From Clostridia bacterium UC5.1-1C12 (GTDB lineage Bacteria; Bacillota_I; Bacilli_A; Erysipelotrichales; Erysipelotrichaceae), in assembly GCA_001305055.1 (NCBI GenBank), contig BBZX01000005.1, positions 62,001 to 126,000 on the forward strand: DNA of 64,000 nt, written 5' to 3'. This document shows, in pieces, positions 31,775-42,408 of the stretch. Made by a program: the position numbers and the translations under genes. The number at the start of each line of letters is the position of its first letter. Positions within the stretch are counted from its first letter, which is position 1. The notes under the pieces are model-generated. The model saw nothing but the letters and a program-made list of their open reading frames with translations, was not told the DNA's origin and ran no database searches.

Positions 31775-31803
31775 TAAAAAAGGAACAGACTATGCATCTG
31801 TTC
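31775..31803 (-). terminator. intrinsic terminator of the pilin-like gene
   Basis: Minus strand GAACAGA / TCTGTTC with a 7-nt loop, then CTTTTTT. Confidence 0.85.
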
Positions 31804-31804
31804 G

Positions 31805-32624
31805 TTATGGTATGATAATTTCTCCGGAAATCACAGGGTTAGCTTCCACCCAATGCAGTTTTTCCATTTCTGCTTTAACAGAATCATAGGATTTATTAGC
31901 GATTAAAATTGTCTGATTTTTAGTCGGCGGCTGATACCACTTACCGCTGTCATGATCATAAATCAGCGAAGCAAACCAATTTTCACCCGTCGACGCATAG
32001 ACATACTTTTGGCCGCTTGGTGTTGTTGTCCCTGATTTATATGTATCCATATAAGGCTGTACATAATAGGTAGTATCACTGCCGTCAAGGAGGAGTGTCG
32101 GCCATTTTCCGCCATTGGCTTTCTTTAAGATAGCCCGTACTTGATCATTACTGTTTAACTGCCAATCAGAAATATTCTTGTCACTTCCGTAAGGATTAAA
32201 TTGTTTGTATTTACTTGGGTTATTTATCAAATCATTCATTTGTTCAAAAATCTGAACCGGAATGGTCGAAGCAGTTTTAGAATGAATCATACATTTTGTC
32301 CGATAGGCAGTTTTGCCTGAATCAGTTGTGTATGATTCAATCAAGTAGCTGCCGCCGTCAGGACATTTAGGCACGGCTGAGAAATATTCTTCATTCGTAT
32401 TATTTAATACCTCATTCAGTAAATCATAATTCTCATCACTGCCAAGTCTGGTAAGCTTTGCCTGATAAGCACGGTTGATTGAAGTTAGATTACTATCACA
32501 AACAGCTTTCTTGGCATCTTGAGCATAACCGATAAAAGACGGTACTAAAAAAAGTGCCAAAAATACCGAGAATGGCAATGACAACGATTAATTCTATTAA
32601 TGTAAATCCATCTTTCTTACGCAT
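31805..32624 (-). CDS. type IV pilin-like / pseudopilin protein with large C-terminal domain (copy A)
   Basis: 272 residues after removing one T near 32564 (ILGILALFLVPSF). The class III leader MRKKDG-FTLIELIVVIAILG gives prepilin peptidase cleavage after Gly and the conserved Glu5 of the mature form. After the helix: QDAKKAVCDSNLTSINRAYQ, a Cys-containing KCPDGGSY...TKCMIHS segment, and a C-terminal domain rich in Tyr/Trp ending ISGEIIIP. Paralogue of the gene at 41.3 kb. No pilus ATPase, peptidase or other pilins are adjacent, so the assembly machinery must be elsewhere. Confidence 0.8.
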
Positions 32625-32707
32625 ACCTGTGCTCCATACTGTTTACGAATAATGTTATTATAGCATAAGCAAAAAAAGAAAAACAGCCGTGAAACTTGTT
32701 CTTGGCA

Positions 32708-32728
32708 AAAGAAAACTCCCGGATGGAG
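32708..32728 (-). terminator. weak terminator after the M24-family gene
   Basis: Minus strand ACTCC / GGAGT stem and TTTTC; short stem. Confidence 0.4.
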
Positions 32729-32729
32729 T

Positions 32730-34108
32730 CTACTCTTTTACAAATGCTAGTTTCTTATTCAGCATCAGCGGGCGATAATAAGCAACTGTATCATTCATCG
32801 GCAGCACTTCTGGATGCAGATGGATACCCAGCACTTCACTAATATATACACGACGCTTCATGAATGTTTCATATAGGGCGGGATATTCTTGTTTTAGCTG
32901 TTTACGCAATGCTTCATCCGCTAAAGCAATCCCGCTCTCACAGCTGGCACCGCCCATTCCCTCAACACTTGGAATGATATCAATCTGAAGCAACATTCCA
33001 CTTTTAAAATAGCTGCCGAACCTTCAAAGATGGGTGATGACAACCATTCCTCATCCGCGCACAAATGACCAGGATTCAAATGCCAGTGATATTTATCCTT
33101 AGGCAATACCTGTTCGATCTTTTGATACAAAGCATCTCCGCTCATACCAAGCCGAATGTTTTCAAGCCAAGCTGCAACCGCATAATAATAAGGCTTTGCA
33201 ATCCCATCCAAATAGGGAACTGTCAATTGTGTTTCATCATACAGCGCATAACCGCTGCGGCTGCTTAAACCACCCTTATAACCCACAGTCAAAGATATTT
33301 TGTCGCCTAGTTTAACCTGATTATCAGTGGGATAGAGATTGGCCTTAACGAAACGTTCTCCGGCGGCAGCGATGGTAACAACACTGTTGCGCTGGCCATA
33401 ACGATTCAGGCATTGACCAAGATCCATTTCTGAAACTCCTACCTCCAGCATATTCATTGCCGCCAGCATGCCATCGCTCGCTAAAGCAGATCCAAATTCA
33501 TAATGGGCAAGCTCATTAGCATTATTAATCGTTCGGATTCCTTCTGCACCGATAAATAAATCACATCGATTCGTTAGATTCTTTCTGCCAACTAAAAATT
33601 CAAGTGCCTGTACAATATAATAAGGAAGATCAAAAAGCTGTGTATTATCATTAAACTGACTAGTGAACATTTTCCAGCCGACAACGCCGAGCCGCATTCC
33701 TTTTTGAATTCCTGCTTCCTTAAAACAGTCAACCAGTGATCGTTCACCCCGCATTGGCTGATTAGGCAAAGAAAAGTACGGTACATGAACAGCCTTTGCC
33801 TTGATTCGGGAGATACCCGCCTTATTCAAATTTTCATTGCCAAGCAGTAAATACGCGGTGCCATTTTGATGCACGGCAAGCAGCGCTTCCTCAAACCGAG
33901 GAAGAAAACCAGTTAAATATTCAAAATTGGAACCATGTTCAAGATCACCATAAATAAGCATCACATCAAGCTTTTCTGATTGCATTTCAGCAAGCAGCTT
34001 GGCTTTTCTTTCCTGCATTGTTTCATCACTCAGCATCACTGGTTTTTCAGCTTTAGATAAAATAGGTTCAGGTATTTCCTTTAGTTTTACTGCATCAAAT
34101 AGATTCAT
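32730..34108 (-). CDS. M24 (creatinase/aminopeptidase-fold) family protein, possibly without metal site
   Basis: 459 residues after restoring one A near 33006 (AAILKSGMLLQIDIIPS). N-terminal creatinase-like domain (YLTGFLPRFEEALLAV) and C-terminal pita-bread domain. Where active M24 enzymes have two Asp ligands (GD..xxDxG...xxSDxTR), this protein reads LGDKISLTVGYKGGLSSRSGYAL, and the later Glu position reads QIDI. The usual metal site seems degraded, though HLNPGH and CESGIAL remain. Last gene of the beta-glucoside PTS operon, 20 bp after the ceramidase-like gene. Ribosome site AGAGGTG. Confidence 0.72.
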
Positions 34109-34128
34109 AACCGCACCTCTTTTTCTTT

Positions 34129-35394
34129 TTATTTATATTCATGAAGAATCGCATCCACCATCTCATCAGCTGCACCATAAGGAAAATAAGTATTATATGA
34201 TTCAAAAACGATTCCATACTCATCCTTATTAACCGCATAATAGTGAAAGCCGTTACTATATGCACACAGATAAGTAGGCTTTTCATCCGCATAACGAAGT
34301 CTCGCGCCTAATACAGTATCAATTTCACAAGGAACACAGACTATCCTGAAAGCATTAAAGTCATAGATATAACTCAGCGTCTCATAACGGATATGATCCT
34401 TTTTCAGTTTATCTTTAACATCATAAAGATAGCATGTTTCTATTCGATGGTAACGATCACTACCCGGACTCAGCGTTTGCAATTCAGCTTCCAGTTTCTG
34501 CTTTTGATTAAGCAGATACTCATTCTTTTGCGGCTCATAATCAATAGGATAAACAATTTCTTTCACATCAGCTTCATCTACCTCAACCATTCGCCGAGCA
34601 CATGGATTCATCAATTGGGCAGCAATTCCCTCACCATAACGGATACACTCCTGCCAGTCCACACCTTTTTTAAGCAAACGCGGTGAACTGTCGCCTGCTT
34701 CACCATTTAAAATCATTACCGGATATCCGTCATTCCCTTGTAAACATCTGCGCATAACACCAAAGAAATCCGCACTGATCAGCATATTCTGGGCACCGAG
34801 AATCGTAGGATGACAAGCCAAGTTCAGAATTTTAACAATAGGCTTATCAGCCGCACTGATTCGGATTTCATCACAATAGTGGTAATACTCTTCATTGGGC
34901 CGATTCCGATTATTATAATAACCCGTTACTGTATGCCGGTCCAAGCTAATGCTCACCTTCTCAAGCTTGCTCATTGCCTGACGCAAAGCCACTGTCATCT
35001 TATCTCTGATCAATTCCCAATATTTAAGATCCGGTTTCAAATCATAAGCCATACCATGAGAGACAACCGGTGAATTGTGCGTGTGTGAGCATGCAATGGA
35101 AATCTGTTCCCGACATAAATGAAATTCACGCGTCAAAGCCTCACGGCAGAAGTCAGCAAATTCTCTTTCAACAATGCAAATATCAAGCTGTATAAAAACC
35201 AGCATTGTTTTAGCTTCTATACACAGCACATCCATCAACAGATCATCACGCTGTCCATAGGCCGTTCTCAAGCCTTCACCGCTTGCCGCCTTCTGTTCGT
35301 CACTTTGATTGAAACAGAATCTGGCTTCATTATATCCTTCCATTTTACAAGGATAAAACGGATTAATTATTTCTCTTGCGTAACCTGCCCTCAT
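34129..35394 (-). CDS. neutral/alkaline ceramidase-like protein (PF04734 N-terminal type), cytosolic
   Basis: 421 residues without frameshift and without a signal peptide. Family motifs: opening RAGYAREIINP (compare GxGxADITPP), ISIACSHTHNSPVV with the zinc histidines, ILNLACHPTIL, and NGEAGDSSPRL where ceramidases have GAAGDVNP, part of the oxyanion loop. True ceramidases are secreted and hydrolyse N-acyl-sphingosine; an intracellular form in a PTS operon probably cleaves another amide or is an N-acyl hydrolase for an imported conjugate. Ribosome site AGGTGAC. Confidence 0.75.
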   Translation of the reverse strand: MRAGYAREIINPFYPCKMEGYNEARFCFNQSDEQKAASGEGLRTAYGQRDDLLMDVLCIEAKTMLVFIQLDICIVEREFADFCREALTREFHLCREQISIACSHTHNSPVVSHGMAYDLKPDLKYWELIRDKMTVALRQAMSKLEKVSISLDRHTVTGYYNNRNRPNEEYYHYCDEIRISAADKPIVKILNLACHPTILGAQNMLISADFFGVMRRCLQGNDGYPVMILNGEAGDSSPRLLKKGVDWQECIRYGEGIAAQLMNPCARRMVEVDEADVKEIVYPIDYEPQKNEYLLNQKQKLEAELQTLSPGSDRYHRIETCYLYDVKDKLKKDHIRYETLSYIYDFNAFRIVCVPCEIDTVLGARLRYADEKPTYLCAYSNGFHYYAVNKDEYGIVFESYNTYFPYGAADEMVDAILHEYK

Positions 35395-35412
35395 CCTGTC
35401 ACCTGCTTTCTT

Positions 35413-35825
35413 TTAGACATTAATTGTATACATTATATCCTTGGCTTCTACTTTCCCCGCTGCCTGCGCTGTAATCTGACTGTCATTATGTGTCGCAGCC
35501 ACGATAATTGTAGGATCATAGCCTTTTCCTTCAGCAAGCCTAAATCAAAACTGCCGATTCGCTCACCGCATTTAACCCGCTGACCCGTCTTAATCTCAAG
35601 ATTAAAGCCTTCTCCATTGAGATCTACAGTCTCTAAACCGATATGAACCAAGATTTCTTTACCATCGTCAGTTGTAAAGCCCAGTGCATGCTGAGTAGGA
35701 AAAATCATTGACACTACACCGTCAACCGGTGCATATAAGTCTCCATTAGAAGGCACGACCGCCATTCCCTTGCCAATTACACCGCTGGCAAATGTTTTAT
35801 CATTTACTTCACTTAATTCGATCAT
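35413..35825 (-). CDS. PTS glucose-type EIIA domain, probably the C-terminal part of an EIIBCA protein
   Basis: About 137 residues after restoring one A near 35535 (LLKEKGYDPTIIVAATHND). The phosphate-accepting histidine is His61 in EILVHIGLETV, with its partner His46 (QHALGF). Directly upstream, a frame shifted by one base reads EICAPAKG, the usual start of this domain. So with small corrections this joins the EIIBC gene product, giving the classical BglF-type EIIBCA order. As raw sequence it is a separate open frame. Confidence 0.75.
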
Positions 35826-35873
35826 TGTACCTTAGCCGGTGCGCAAATTTCAGCCGGTGATGATTCTACTTAA

Positions 35874-37262
35874 TCACCAGTTTTTCTCAGCCGCCAATGC
35901 TTTTTCACTCTTAGCAGCCGTTTCATCAATTGGACGTATATATGTTAACACAAAGGCGATGATAAATGCTACCGCATAACTTAATGCTACTGCCGGCATC
36001 GTATCCTCAAAAATAGATAAGGTAATTACTGAAGGTGTAGATACTGTATACCCATGACCGCCTAATAAGGCACTGATAACGCCGCCGATACCGCTGGCAA
36101 TAGAAACAGCCATAAACGGCCACTTAAAACGTACAAGCACACCGTAAAGGCCTGGTTCAGTGATGCCGAGTAAAGCACTGATTCCTGAGGATAAGGCTAC
36201 CTGACGGTTACTCTTATTCTTTAATCTAAAGAAAGCACCGAATGCTGCACCTGATACAGCTAAAGCACTAATACCATAGATAGCGATCAGCGGATCATAA
36301 CCATAAACTTCAATATTGGAGAGTATAATTGAAGTCAAACTCAAATGCATACCAGTGAAAACAATAAACTGACGGGTAAAGCCAACAACAAAGCCAGCAA
36401 CCACCGGTGAGAAAGCAAACAGCCAATTGACTGCCATCGCGACATATGAGCTTAAATAATAACCGATGGGGCCGGTAATTCCCAAGCTGACAACGCCCAT
36501 GATAATAAAGATGCAAACCGGTGCAAACAGCATTCGCATAGTATCCGGAATCACTTTATTCACCCATTTATAAACATATTTCAAAACCCATACGGATAAA
36601 ATAATCGGAATCACCGAACCAGAATATTTAACATAAGTAATCGGCAGTCCAAGCACTGAAATTGATGACCCCGCATTATTGATAACCGTTGGATACATCA
36701 ACATACCGGCAACAGCCATTGCCATCATCTGATCAGTACCGAATTTTTTAGCTGCTGAACTTGCTAATAAGAATGGCAGAAAATAAAACGGTACATCAGA
36801 GAGAATAGTCAACAATGTATGAAAGCCGGTTTCCGGAGTCAAGATACTCAGCATGACAAACAAACTGATCAAACCCTTTAATAAACCGCCGCCGAGAATA
36901 CAAGGCAGGCATGGTGATAAACAACCCGCTAAAAAGTCTAAAATCATCGCAAATGAGAATTTCTTTTTCTCACCATAATCATCAGGAACTTCACCTTGAG
37001 CTTCTATTTTATAACGGCTGATTAATTCATTATACAGACGGCCAACCTTTTGACCGATAATTACCTGCAGCTGTCCTGCTTTCCACTGTGCTCCTAATAC
37101 CCCTTCAATCTTTTCAATCGCTTCCACATCCGCTGCTGCTTCCTTTTTTAATGTAAAGCGCAATCGTGTTGAACAATGCATTACTGTATTAATATTATCA
37201 ACACCGCCAACAAGCTGAATAATATCATCAATCATTTTTATTTCTTTTTCGCTGCTTTTCAT
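35874..37262 (-). CDS. PTS beta-glucoside-family EIIBC
   Basis: 462 residues. EIIB domain at the N-terminus with phosphorylated Cys30 in NTVMHCSTRLRF. From about residue 100, EIIC with some ten membrane segments, LPCILGGGLLKG, FVVGFTRQFIVFTGMHLS and GITEPGLYGV, typical of the glucose/beta-glucoside superfamily. Imports and phosphorylates a beta-glucoside at C6. The 6-phospho-beta-glucosidase gene ends 12 bp upstream, so transport and hydrolysis are coupled. Confidence 0.92.
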   Translation of the reverse strand: MKSSEKEIKMIDDIIQLVGGVDNINTVMHCSTRLRFTLKKEAAADVEAIEKIEGVLGAQWKAGQLQVIIGQKVGRLYNELISRYKIEAQGEVPDDYGEKKKFSFAMILDFLAGCLSPCLPCILGGGLLKGLISLFVMLSILTPETGFHTLLTILSDVPFYFLPFLLASSAAKKFGTDQMMAMAVAGMLMYPTVINNAGSSISVLGLPITYVKYSGSVIPIILSVWVLKYVYKWVNKVIPDTMRMLFAPVCIFIIMGVVSLGITGPIGYYLSSYVAMAVNWLFAFSPVVAGFVVGFTRQFIVFTGMHLSLTSIILSNIEVYGYDPLIAIYGISALAVSGAAFGAFFRLKNKSNRQVALSSGISALLGITEPGLYGVLVRFKWPFMAVSIASGIGGVISALLGGHGYTVSTPSVITLSIFEDTMPAVALSYAVAFIIAFVLTYIRPIDETAAKSEKALAAEKNW

Positions 37263-37273
37263 CGCCGTTCTCC

Positions 37274-38705
37274 TTATTTTCCTAAATCCTGACCCTTTGA
37301 TTTAATCAGTTTGCTGTACCAATAAAAGGAATCTTTTTTATACGCCGCAAATCTAATACTTCTTGATCAGTTGTATTTACATAAACTAAACCATAGCGCT
37401 TTGCCATACCATTGCCGGTACTTAATAAATCAGTAAATGACCATGGATTATATCCCCAAACCTCACAGCCATCCTCAATGGCTAAACCAATCTGTTCGAT
37501 CTGATCACGCAGGAAATTGATGCGATACTCATCATGAACATGACCGTCTTCACTTAATACATCATGTGCGCCAATACCATTTTCTGTAATCATCATTGGC
37601 AGACGGTAATGATCCCACATATAACGCAGCATATAGCGCATCGCAATCGGATCAATTTCCCAATCCCAATCCGTTACCTCTACATAAGGATTGCGCATAA
37701 TTGATATTCGCCAGGAAACTTGGGATACACAAACTGTCCTTTAATTCCTTCCTTATTCAGCTGAAGTTCAAGATAATTTTCATCAGGCGGACAATCCATC
37801 GCCGTATTGCTTCGATAGCAGTTCAATGCAAAGAAATCAATCTTAGCCTGCTGAATCAGCTCCATATCCCTGGCCGAATATCCGGATCAACCTCATGAAG
37901 CTGCCAATACTTTTTCACAAAACTGCTGTATTCGCGATGAACATATAAATCGTTCCAGATCTTCTCAGTCAATTCTTCAGCATTCATAGCCGCAATCTGA
38001 TCAGCAGGCCTGCAGCTTTTTGGATAAATCGGCACATATCCGGGAACCGGCCCGATTTTCCCATCTGCAACCATCTCATGACAGGCAATAACAGCCTTAG
38101 CATGACACAGATTCATAATATGATTGATCTGCCACTTTTCTTTTTCCCAGTCAGTACATCCCTTATCGATACCTAACCATTTGCCATAAACTATCTGCAT
38201 ATTCTGTTCATTAATTGACAGCCAATATTTTACCCGATCACCAAATTCATTAAAACATACTCGAACATAATGATCAAATGCATCAATTGTGCGGCGATCA
38301 CGCCAGCCGCCTAATTCTTCATCAACCCACACCGGCATATCATAATGATACAGCGTTACGATCGGTGTAATATGATGGCGTATTAATTCATTAATCAAGT
38401 CATTATAGAACTGAATACCTTTTCATTTACAGTGCCATCACTGGCAGGTATAATTCTTGACCATGAGATTGAAAAACGATATGAACTGAATCCGCATTCA
38501 GCCATCAGCGCAGCATCCTCTTTATAATGATGATAATGATCGGCTGTAATTGAATTATCTGTATATGGTTTTTTCTTCTTGCTGTTTAAATCAATAATTG
38601 CCGGTGTTCTGCCATCCTCAGCAACCCCCCCTCAACCTGCCAGGCAGCCGATGAAGCTCCCCATAAGAAAGTGTCCGGAAACTTTGGCTTTTCTTTATAG
38701 TACAT
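37274..38705 (-). CDS. 6-phospho-beta-glucosidase, glycoside hydrolase family 1
   Basis: 478 residues after restoring five single bases (a G in the G7 run near 38630, an A near 38420, a G near 37865, an A near 37697, an A near 37335). The length then matches GH1 exactly. Motifs: TFLWGASSAAWQVEG at the start, WLSINEQN with the acid/base Glu, MMITENGIG with the nucleophile Glu, and the C-terminal KKDSFYWYSKLI typical of the phospho-glucosidase branch. Hydrolyses the 6-phosphorylated beta-glucoside delivered by the adjacent PTS. Ribosome site AAAGGAG. Confidence 0.88.
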
Positions 38706-38880
38706 AGCGAATCTCCTTTATCGATATTTTCGTATATTCAAAACATAAATCCAATGATGCAGACATTCTAGCTAACTGAATGATTCATGCGCGCATCAGC
38801 ATTTCTCTGCCTGATCCTTGTTATCCTTAGTCTAGCATCATTTTTTCTTAAAAGGGTGCCAGCTTTTGCTCCCTCTTATT

Positions 38881-40322
38881 CTAAATTGCATCAATCGGAT
38901 ACATAGGTCTTAAAATTTTCTGATACTTGATTTTCTCTGTACGTTGATTGGTAGCCCCATCGGTCAAAGACATAACAAAATAGTTAGCTGCCTGCTTCAG
39001 TTCAGGATATAAATAACCCTGTTTTACAACGATGACATCATAATCCATATCAATGCCTGCATAATCATATTGAGCTTTTTCCGCAAACGATACCGCTTTT
39101 TGCGCAATCACAATATCAATAGGACGATCCTTCAGACGAACGGTAACACAGCTGCCGATCGCTGTCTGATCACCATAATGATGATGCAGTTCACCTTTAG
39201 CAAGGACTGTAGCATTTAGTGAAACCTTGGCTGATAATGCATCTTCATCAATACCTAAATCAAAGCTCACAGCACTGCCCAGCGCATGATCAGCAAGCTG
39301 ATTAGCACAGCCTTCATCACTGATGCAAGCAAAGAGAATGCGTTTATCTGCATAATCTTCCAGAGCCATGAATTGACGAAGAATGAATGTATTACAACCG
39401 GGTCCGCCAGCTGTACAATTATCACCAGAATCAGTGATAAAGCATGGTTTTCCCTTTACTGCCATCACTTCTCTCACTGCCTCTTCCGGCTCCAGCGCCG
39501 TGCCTGTGAAATGAAACTCATGCCTTTTAGAAAAAGCAAAAGCTGCAATTTCATCTGCCTTTGTATTCGCATAAGCGGTATCTTTCTCGCTATTAGGCAC
39601 TACAATTACACTGGCGCCGCATTTATCACTGTCATGACGTACATAACCGATATGATATGAACAGCACATAATTCGCTCATCCTTTTCAATTTCATCAAGC
39701 ATCTTATTAATCGAAACCATCGGTTCATCAGTGGAAACTGTCCGCTCGCCACCCAAAGTACCGGTACTTTGCGATAAACCGGATGAATATTACGGCGGTG
39801 ATTCAACAAATCAATTAACAAAGAAGCCACGAAACGATGACATTCCCTGCGGTCTGTATGCGGTGAATGTCTAAAGGTTCGTATAATCGTACAATTATCA
39901 GCCTGCTCCTGTGACAGATTGCCGTGCGGATCCATAACCATGGCAATGGGCATGTATGGACCTACAATTTTTCTAATTTCACGAATTATATAATGCTCAC
40001 CGCTGCCGCCTGACAGTTCCTGCACATGACTGGCGCCATGCAGAAAAAAGAACATTCCATCCAGTTCATGCTGGTGTTCCTTTACAGCCTTAATAAATTG
40101 ATTAGCAATATAGTCAAACGCTTCCTTAGCGACGATACCGCCGGCTCTGCCGTCTGCATAAATCGCCGGTATTACTTCAATACCCTCAGCGGCAAATAAG
40201 TCATCGACATATAATGCCTTAGCTACCTCATCGCCTGTTTTCAGCATAAAACGAGTCAGCTCACAATATTCCTTCACTCTGGCATTGGATTCCGCAACGA
40301 ATCCGCCTATTAATACTTTCAT
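38881..40322 (-). CDS. M81 family (MlrC-like) metallopeptidase/hydrolase
   Basis: 480 residues after restoring a G near 39755 (VPVLWGGERTVSTDEP). N-terminal DUF1485 domain with MKVLIGGFVAESN, MFFFLHGASH, MVMDPHGNLS and FRHSPHTD (probable zinc ligands Asp, His, His). C-terminal MlrC domain with ITDSGDNCTAGGPG. The family was named for microcystinase C, which cleaves linear peptides, but most members are uncharacterised. The start at 40322 has AAGGAG 9 nt upstream. It lies between the RpiR regulator and the GH1 gene. Confidence 0.82.
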
Positions 40323-40394
40323 GGTACAACTCTCCTTTTTCATACCTTTATGTTAACGGAACAGATAAAAAAATGGGGTTCAATTTCTGCACCA

Positions 40395-40422
40395 TAAAAA
40401 AGCATCTGCGTCCAGCAGATAC
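40395..40422 (-). terminator. intrinsic terminator after the RpiR regulator gene
   Basis: Minus strand AGTATCTGC / GCAGATGCT with a 5-nt loop and TTTTTTA. Confidence 0.85.
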
Positions 40423-40431
40423 TCTTAAGTC

Positions 40432-41232
40432 TTATTTTGTATTCTTTATGATCGTACCATAACGGCGCACATAGGTACTATATAGATTATCAAATACATA
40501 TTCCATACCATACTTACTATAAACTGATTTCACGTTGGAATAATCATTAGCGCTTAAATGATAGACACGGTCATAGGGAGTCTCAAGCTCACTGATCCGC
40601 GCCGTAGTCATTAAAGCTTTATACGCCTGAAGCTGAGTTATCACCGGCATTACTGCCCTGGCAAAATTACCGGTAGCCGATACTGTCATAACATAATCCT
40701 TCTCACCTAATGACAGCAGAAAATCTATATCCATATTAGTATCAGTCATAATTCGTACAAGCTTACCGCTTAAAATCAGCGGTCTTTGAAATTCCATCAG
40801 AAATAAAATACTCGAATAAGAAGAAAGGAATACAACATTCTCACTGTCATGAATCCGTTCTACGATACGATCCACCTCAGAAGTATCCATACGTTGATTC
40901 AGTTCATTCACCATCTTAGCTAACTCGCCCGCCAGCCATTCACGGTAATTATCTCGATCTGTAAGTTTCATAAAATAATTATACTGATAATCGAATTCTC
41001 TGAATTCATCCTTAAGATCCTTAAAATTATCATAACCGATTTGCTGACAGAAACGGCGTACACTGCTTCTTGATACGTAACAGTCGGCCGCTACCTCATG
41101 GATATTCAGCTTGCTTAATTCGGTATAATGCTCAAGAAAATACTTGGCAAGTACATAATCCGGATCATCAGTCTTATTCTGATTAACTATTGAAAATAAT
41201 GAATATACTAAATCCAAGCGATTAATCTGCAT
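40432..41232 (-). CDS. RpiR family transcriptional regulator
   Basis: 266 residues. N-terminal HTH (residues ~30-80, NIHEVAADCYVSRSSVRRFCQQIGYDNFKDLK) and a C-terminal SIS domain (NVVFLSSYSSILFLMEFQ, YVMTVSATGNFARAV) that normally binds a phosphosugar. The start is taken at ATG 41232 because the earlier GTG lies within the AGGTG ribosome site. Upstream of, and on the same strand as, the beta-glucoside PTS/M81/ceramidase operon, separated by a terminator. Likely its controller, sensing a phosphorylated sugar. Confidence 0.88.
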   Translation of the reverse strand: MQINRLDLVYSLFSIVNQNKTDDPDYVLAKYFLEHYTELSKLNIHEVAADCYVSRSSVRRFCQQIGYDNFKDLKDEFREFDYQYNYFMKLTDRDNYREWLAGELAKMVNELNQRMDTSEVDRIVERIHDSENVVFLSSYSSILFLMEFQRPLILSGKLVRIMTDTNMDIDFLLSLGEKDYVMTVSATGNFARAVMPVITQLQAYKALMTTARISELETPYDRVYHLSANDYSNVKSVYSKYGMEYVFDNLYSTYVRRYGTIIKNTK

Positions 41233-41301
41233 GTGTATCACCTGCTGTAATCATAGCATAAGTAAGAAGCTGCACACAATACAGCATTTTCACAATTATC
41301 C

Positions 41302-42164
41302 TTACGGCATGACAATCTGGCCAGTAATTACCATATCCTGTGGATTCGATACTTCGCTCCAATTATTCTTTTGCATCTCTTCTTTTACGTTTTCAAATGA
41401 TTTATTTGCGACACTGATTGTTTTTTACCCGTCCACCACTTACCGGTGTTTGAATCATAGATATAATTAGTATTCCAATTACCATTTCCGTTCGGTGAAG
41501 CATAAATAAAGATATCATAGCTTGGATTCCTGCCGCTGCTGCCTGATGCAGAATCAAGATATGGCTGTACATATAAAGTTTGCCCATTCACTTGTAAAGC
41601 CGGCCATGACCCGCCATTTATATATTGTAAATACTCCCGCAATTTATCATTATTATTCAGTATCTGTTTTTTAAAATAAGTCTTATCTTTATCGCCGCCG
41701 TTTTCCTGATATAATTTATAATACTTTTCAAACTCATCAGAATCGATATCCATATTTTTCACATTCTGGGTAAAATGTTTCATCTGATTCAATATCTGTG
41801 TCGGTATTTTGCCTAATGCATTTGAATGCTCTGTGCATACTACCTGAAAGCTCGTCTGATCGGCATTCTCATTCGTGGTAATAATATAGTAGATACCGCC
41901 TGATGGACATTTAGGCGCGGTGCTGAAATCATCATACTTATTGTTCATAACTTCATTAAGTAAATCTTCTGTTTCATCTTTTTCCTGCTTTGCCATCTGA
42001 AAATGATAAGCACGCTGAATCGATGTCATATTACTTTCACAGACAGACTGTTTCGCATCTTTCGCATATCCCATAAAGGAAGGAACAAGAAAAAGTGCCA
42101 AAATACCAAGAATGGCTATAACCACAATCAATTCTATAAGTGTAAATCCTTTCCTGTTTTTCAT
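41302..42164 (-). CDS. type IV pilin-like / pseudopilin protein with large C-terminal domain (copy B)
   Basis: 287 residues after restoring an A near 41420 (GKKTISVANKSFENVKEEM). Leader MKNRKG-FTLIELIVVIAILG as in type IV pilins, then the same architecture as the copy at 31.8 kb: KDAKQSVCESNMTSIQRAYH, a KCPSGGIYY...VCTEHS cysteine pair, a GGSWPAL..VNGQTLYVQPYLD segment, and an ending ITGQIVMP. Surface-exposed after export, anchored by the N-terminal helix until assembled. Ribosome site GGGGAG. No assembly genes nearby. Confidence 0.82.
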
Positions 42165-42330
42165 ATTGGACTCCCCTAAAGCATACCTACCATTACAGGT
42201 GTTTAATATATTATACTACAAAATAATTTATTAGCGAATGGCAATTTCACGCAAGAATCTTGATTTACAAAAATCAATTGATTTCAGCGTCTGTAACTCA
42301 GATCAAGGAGATGAAAAAAGTGTCATTGAT

Positions 42331-42358
42331 TTGAAAAACAGTCAAAATGCATTATACT
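42331..42358 (+). promoter_or_regulatory. sigma-A promoter of the pgeF/flavin-reductase pair
   Basis: TTGAAA, 16-bp spacer, TATACT, about 50 bp upstream of the chosen start. Confidence 0.65.
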
Positions 42359-42408
42359 AACGTAAAGATCATATACTCTAAATGATCGCAAATGAAAGAA
42401 GGGAATCT

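Noticed and set aside
37274..38705. GH1 glucosidase as a decayed gene with five breaks
   Set aside because: All five are one-base losses, catalytic motifs are intact and the corrected length fits the family exactly.
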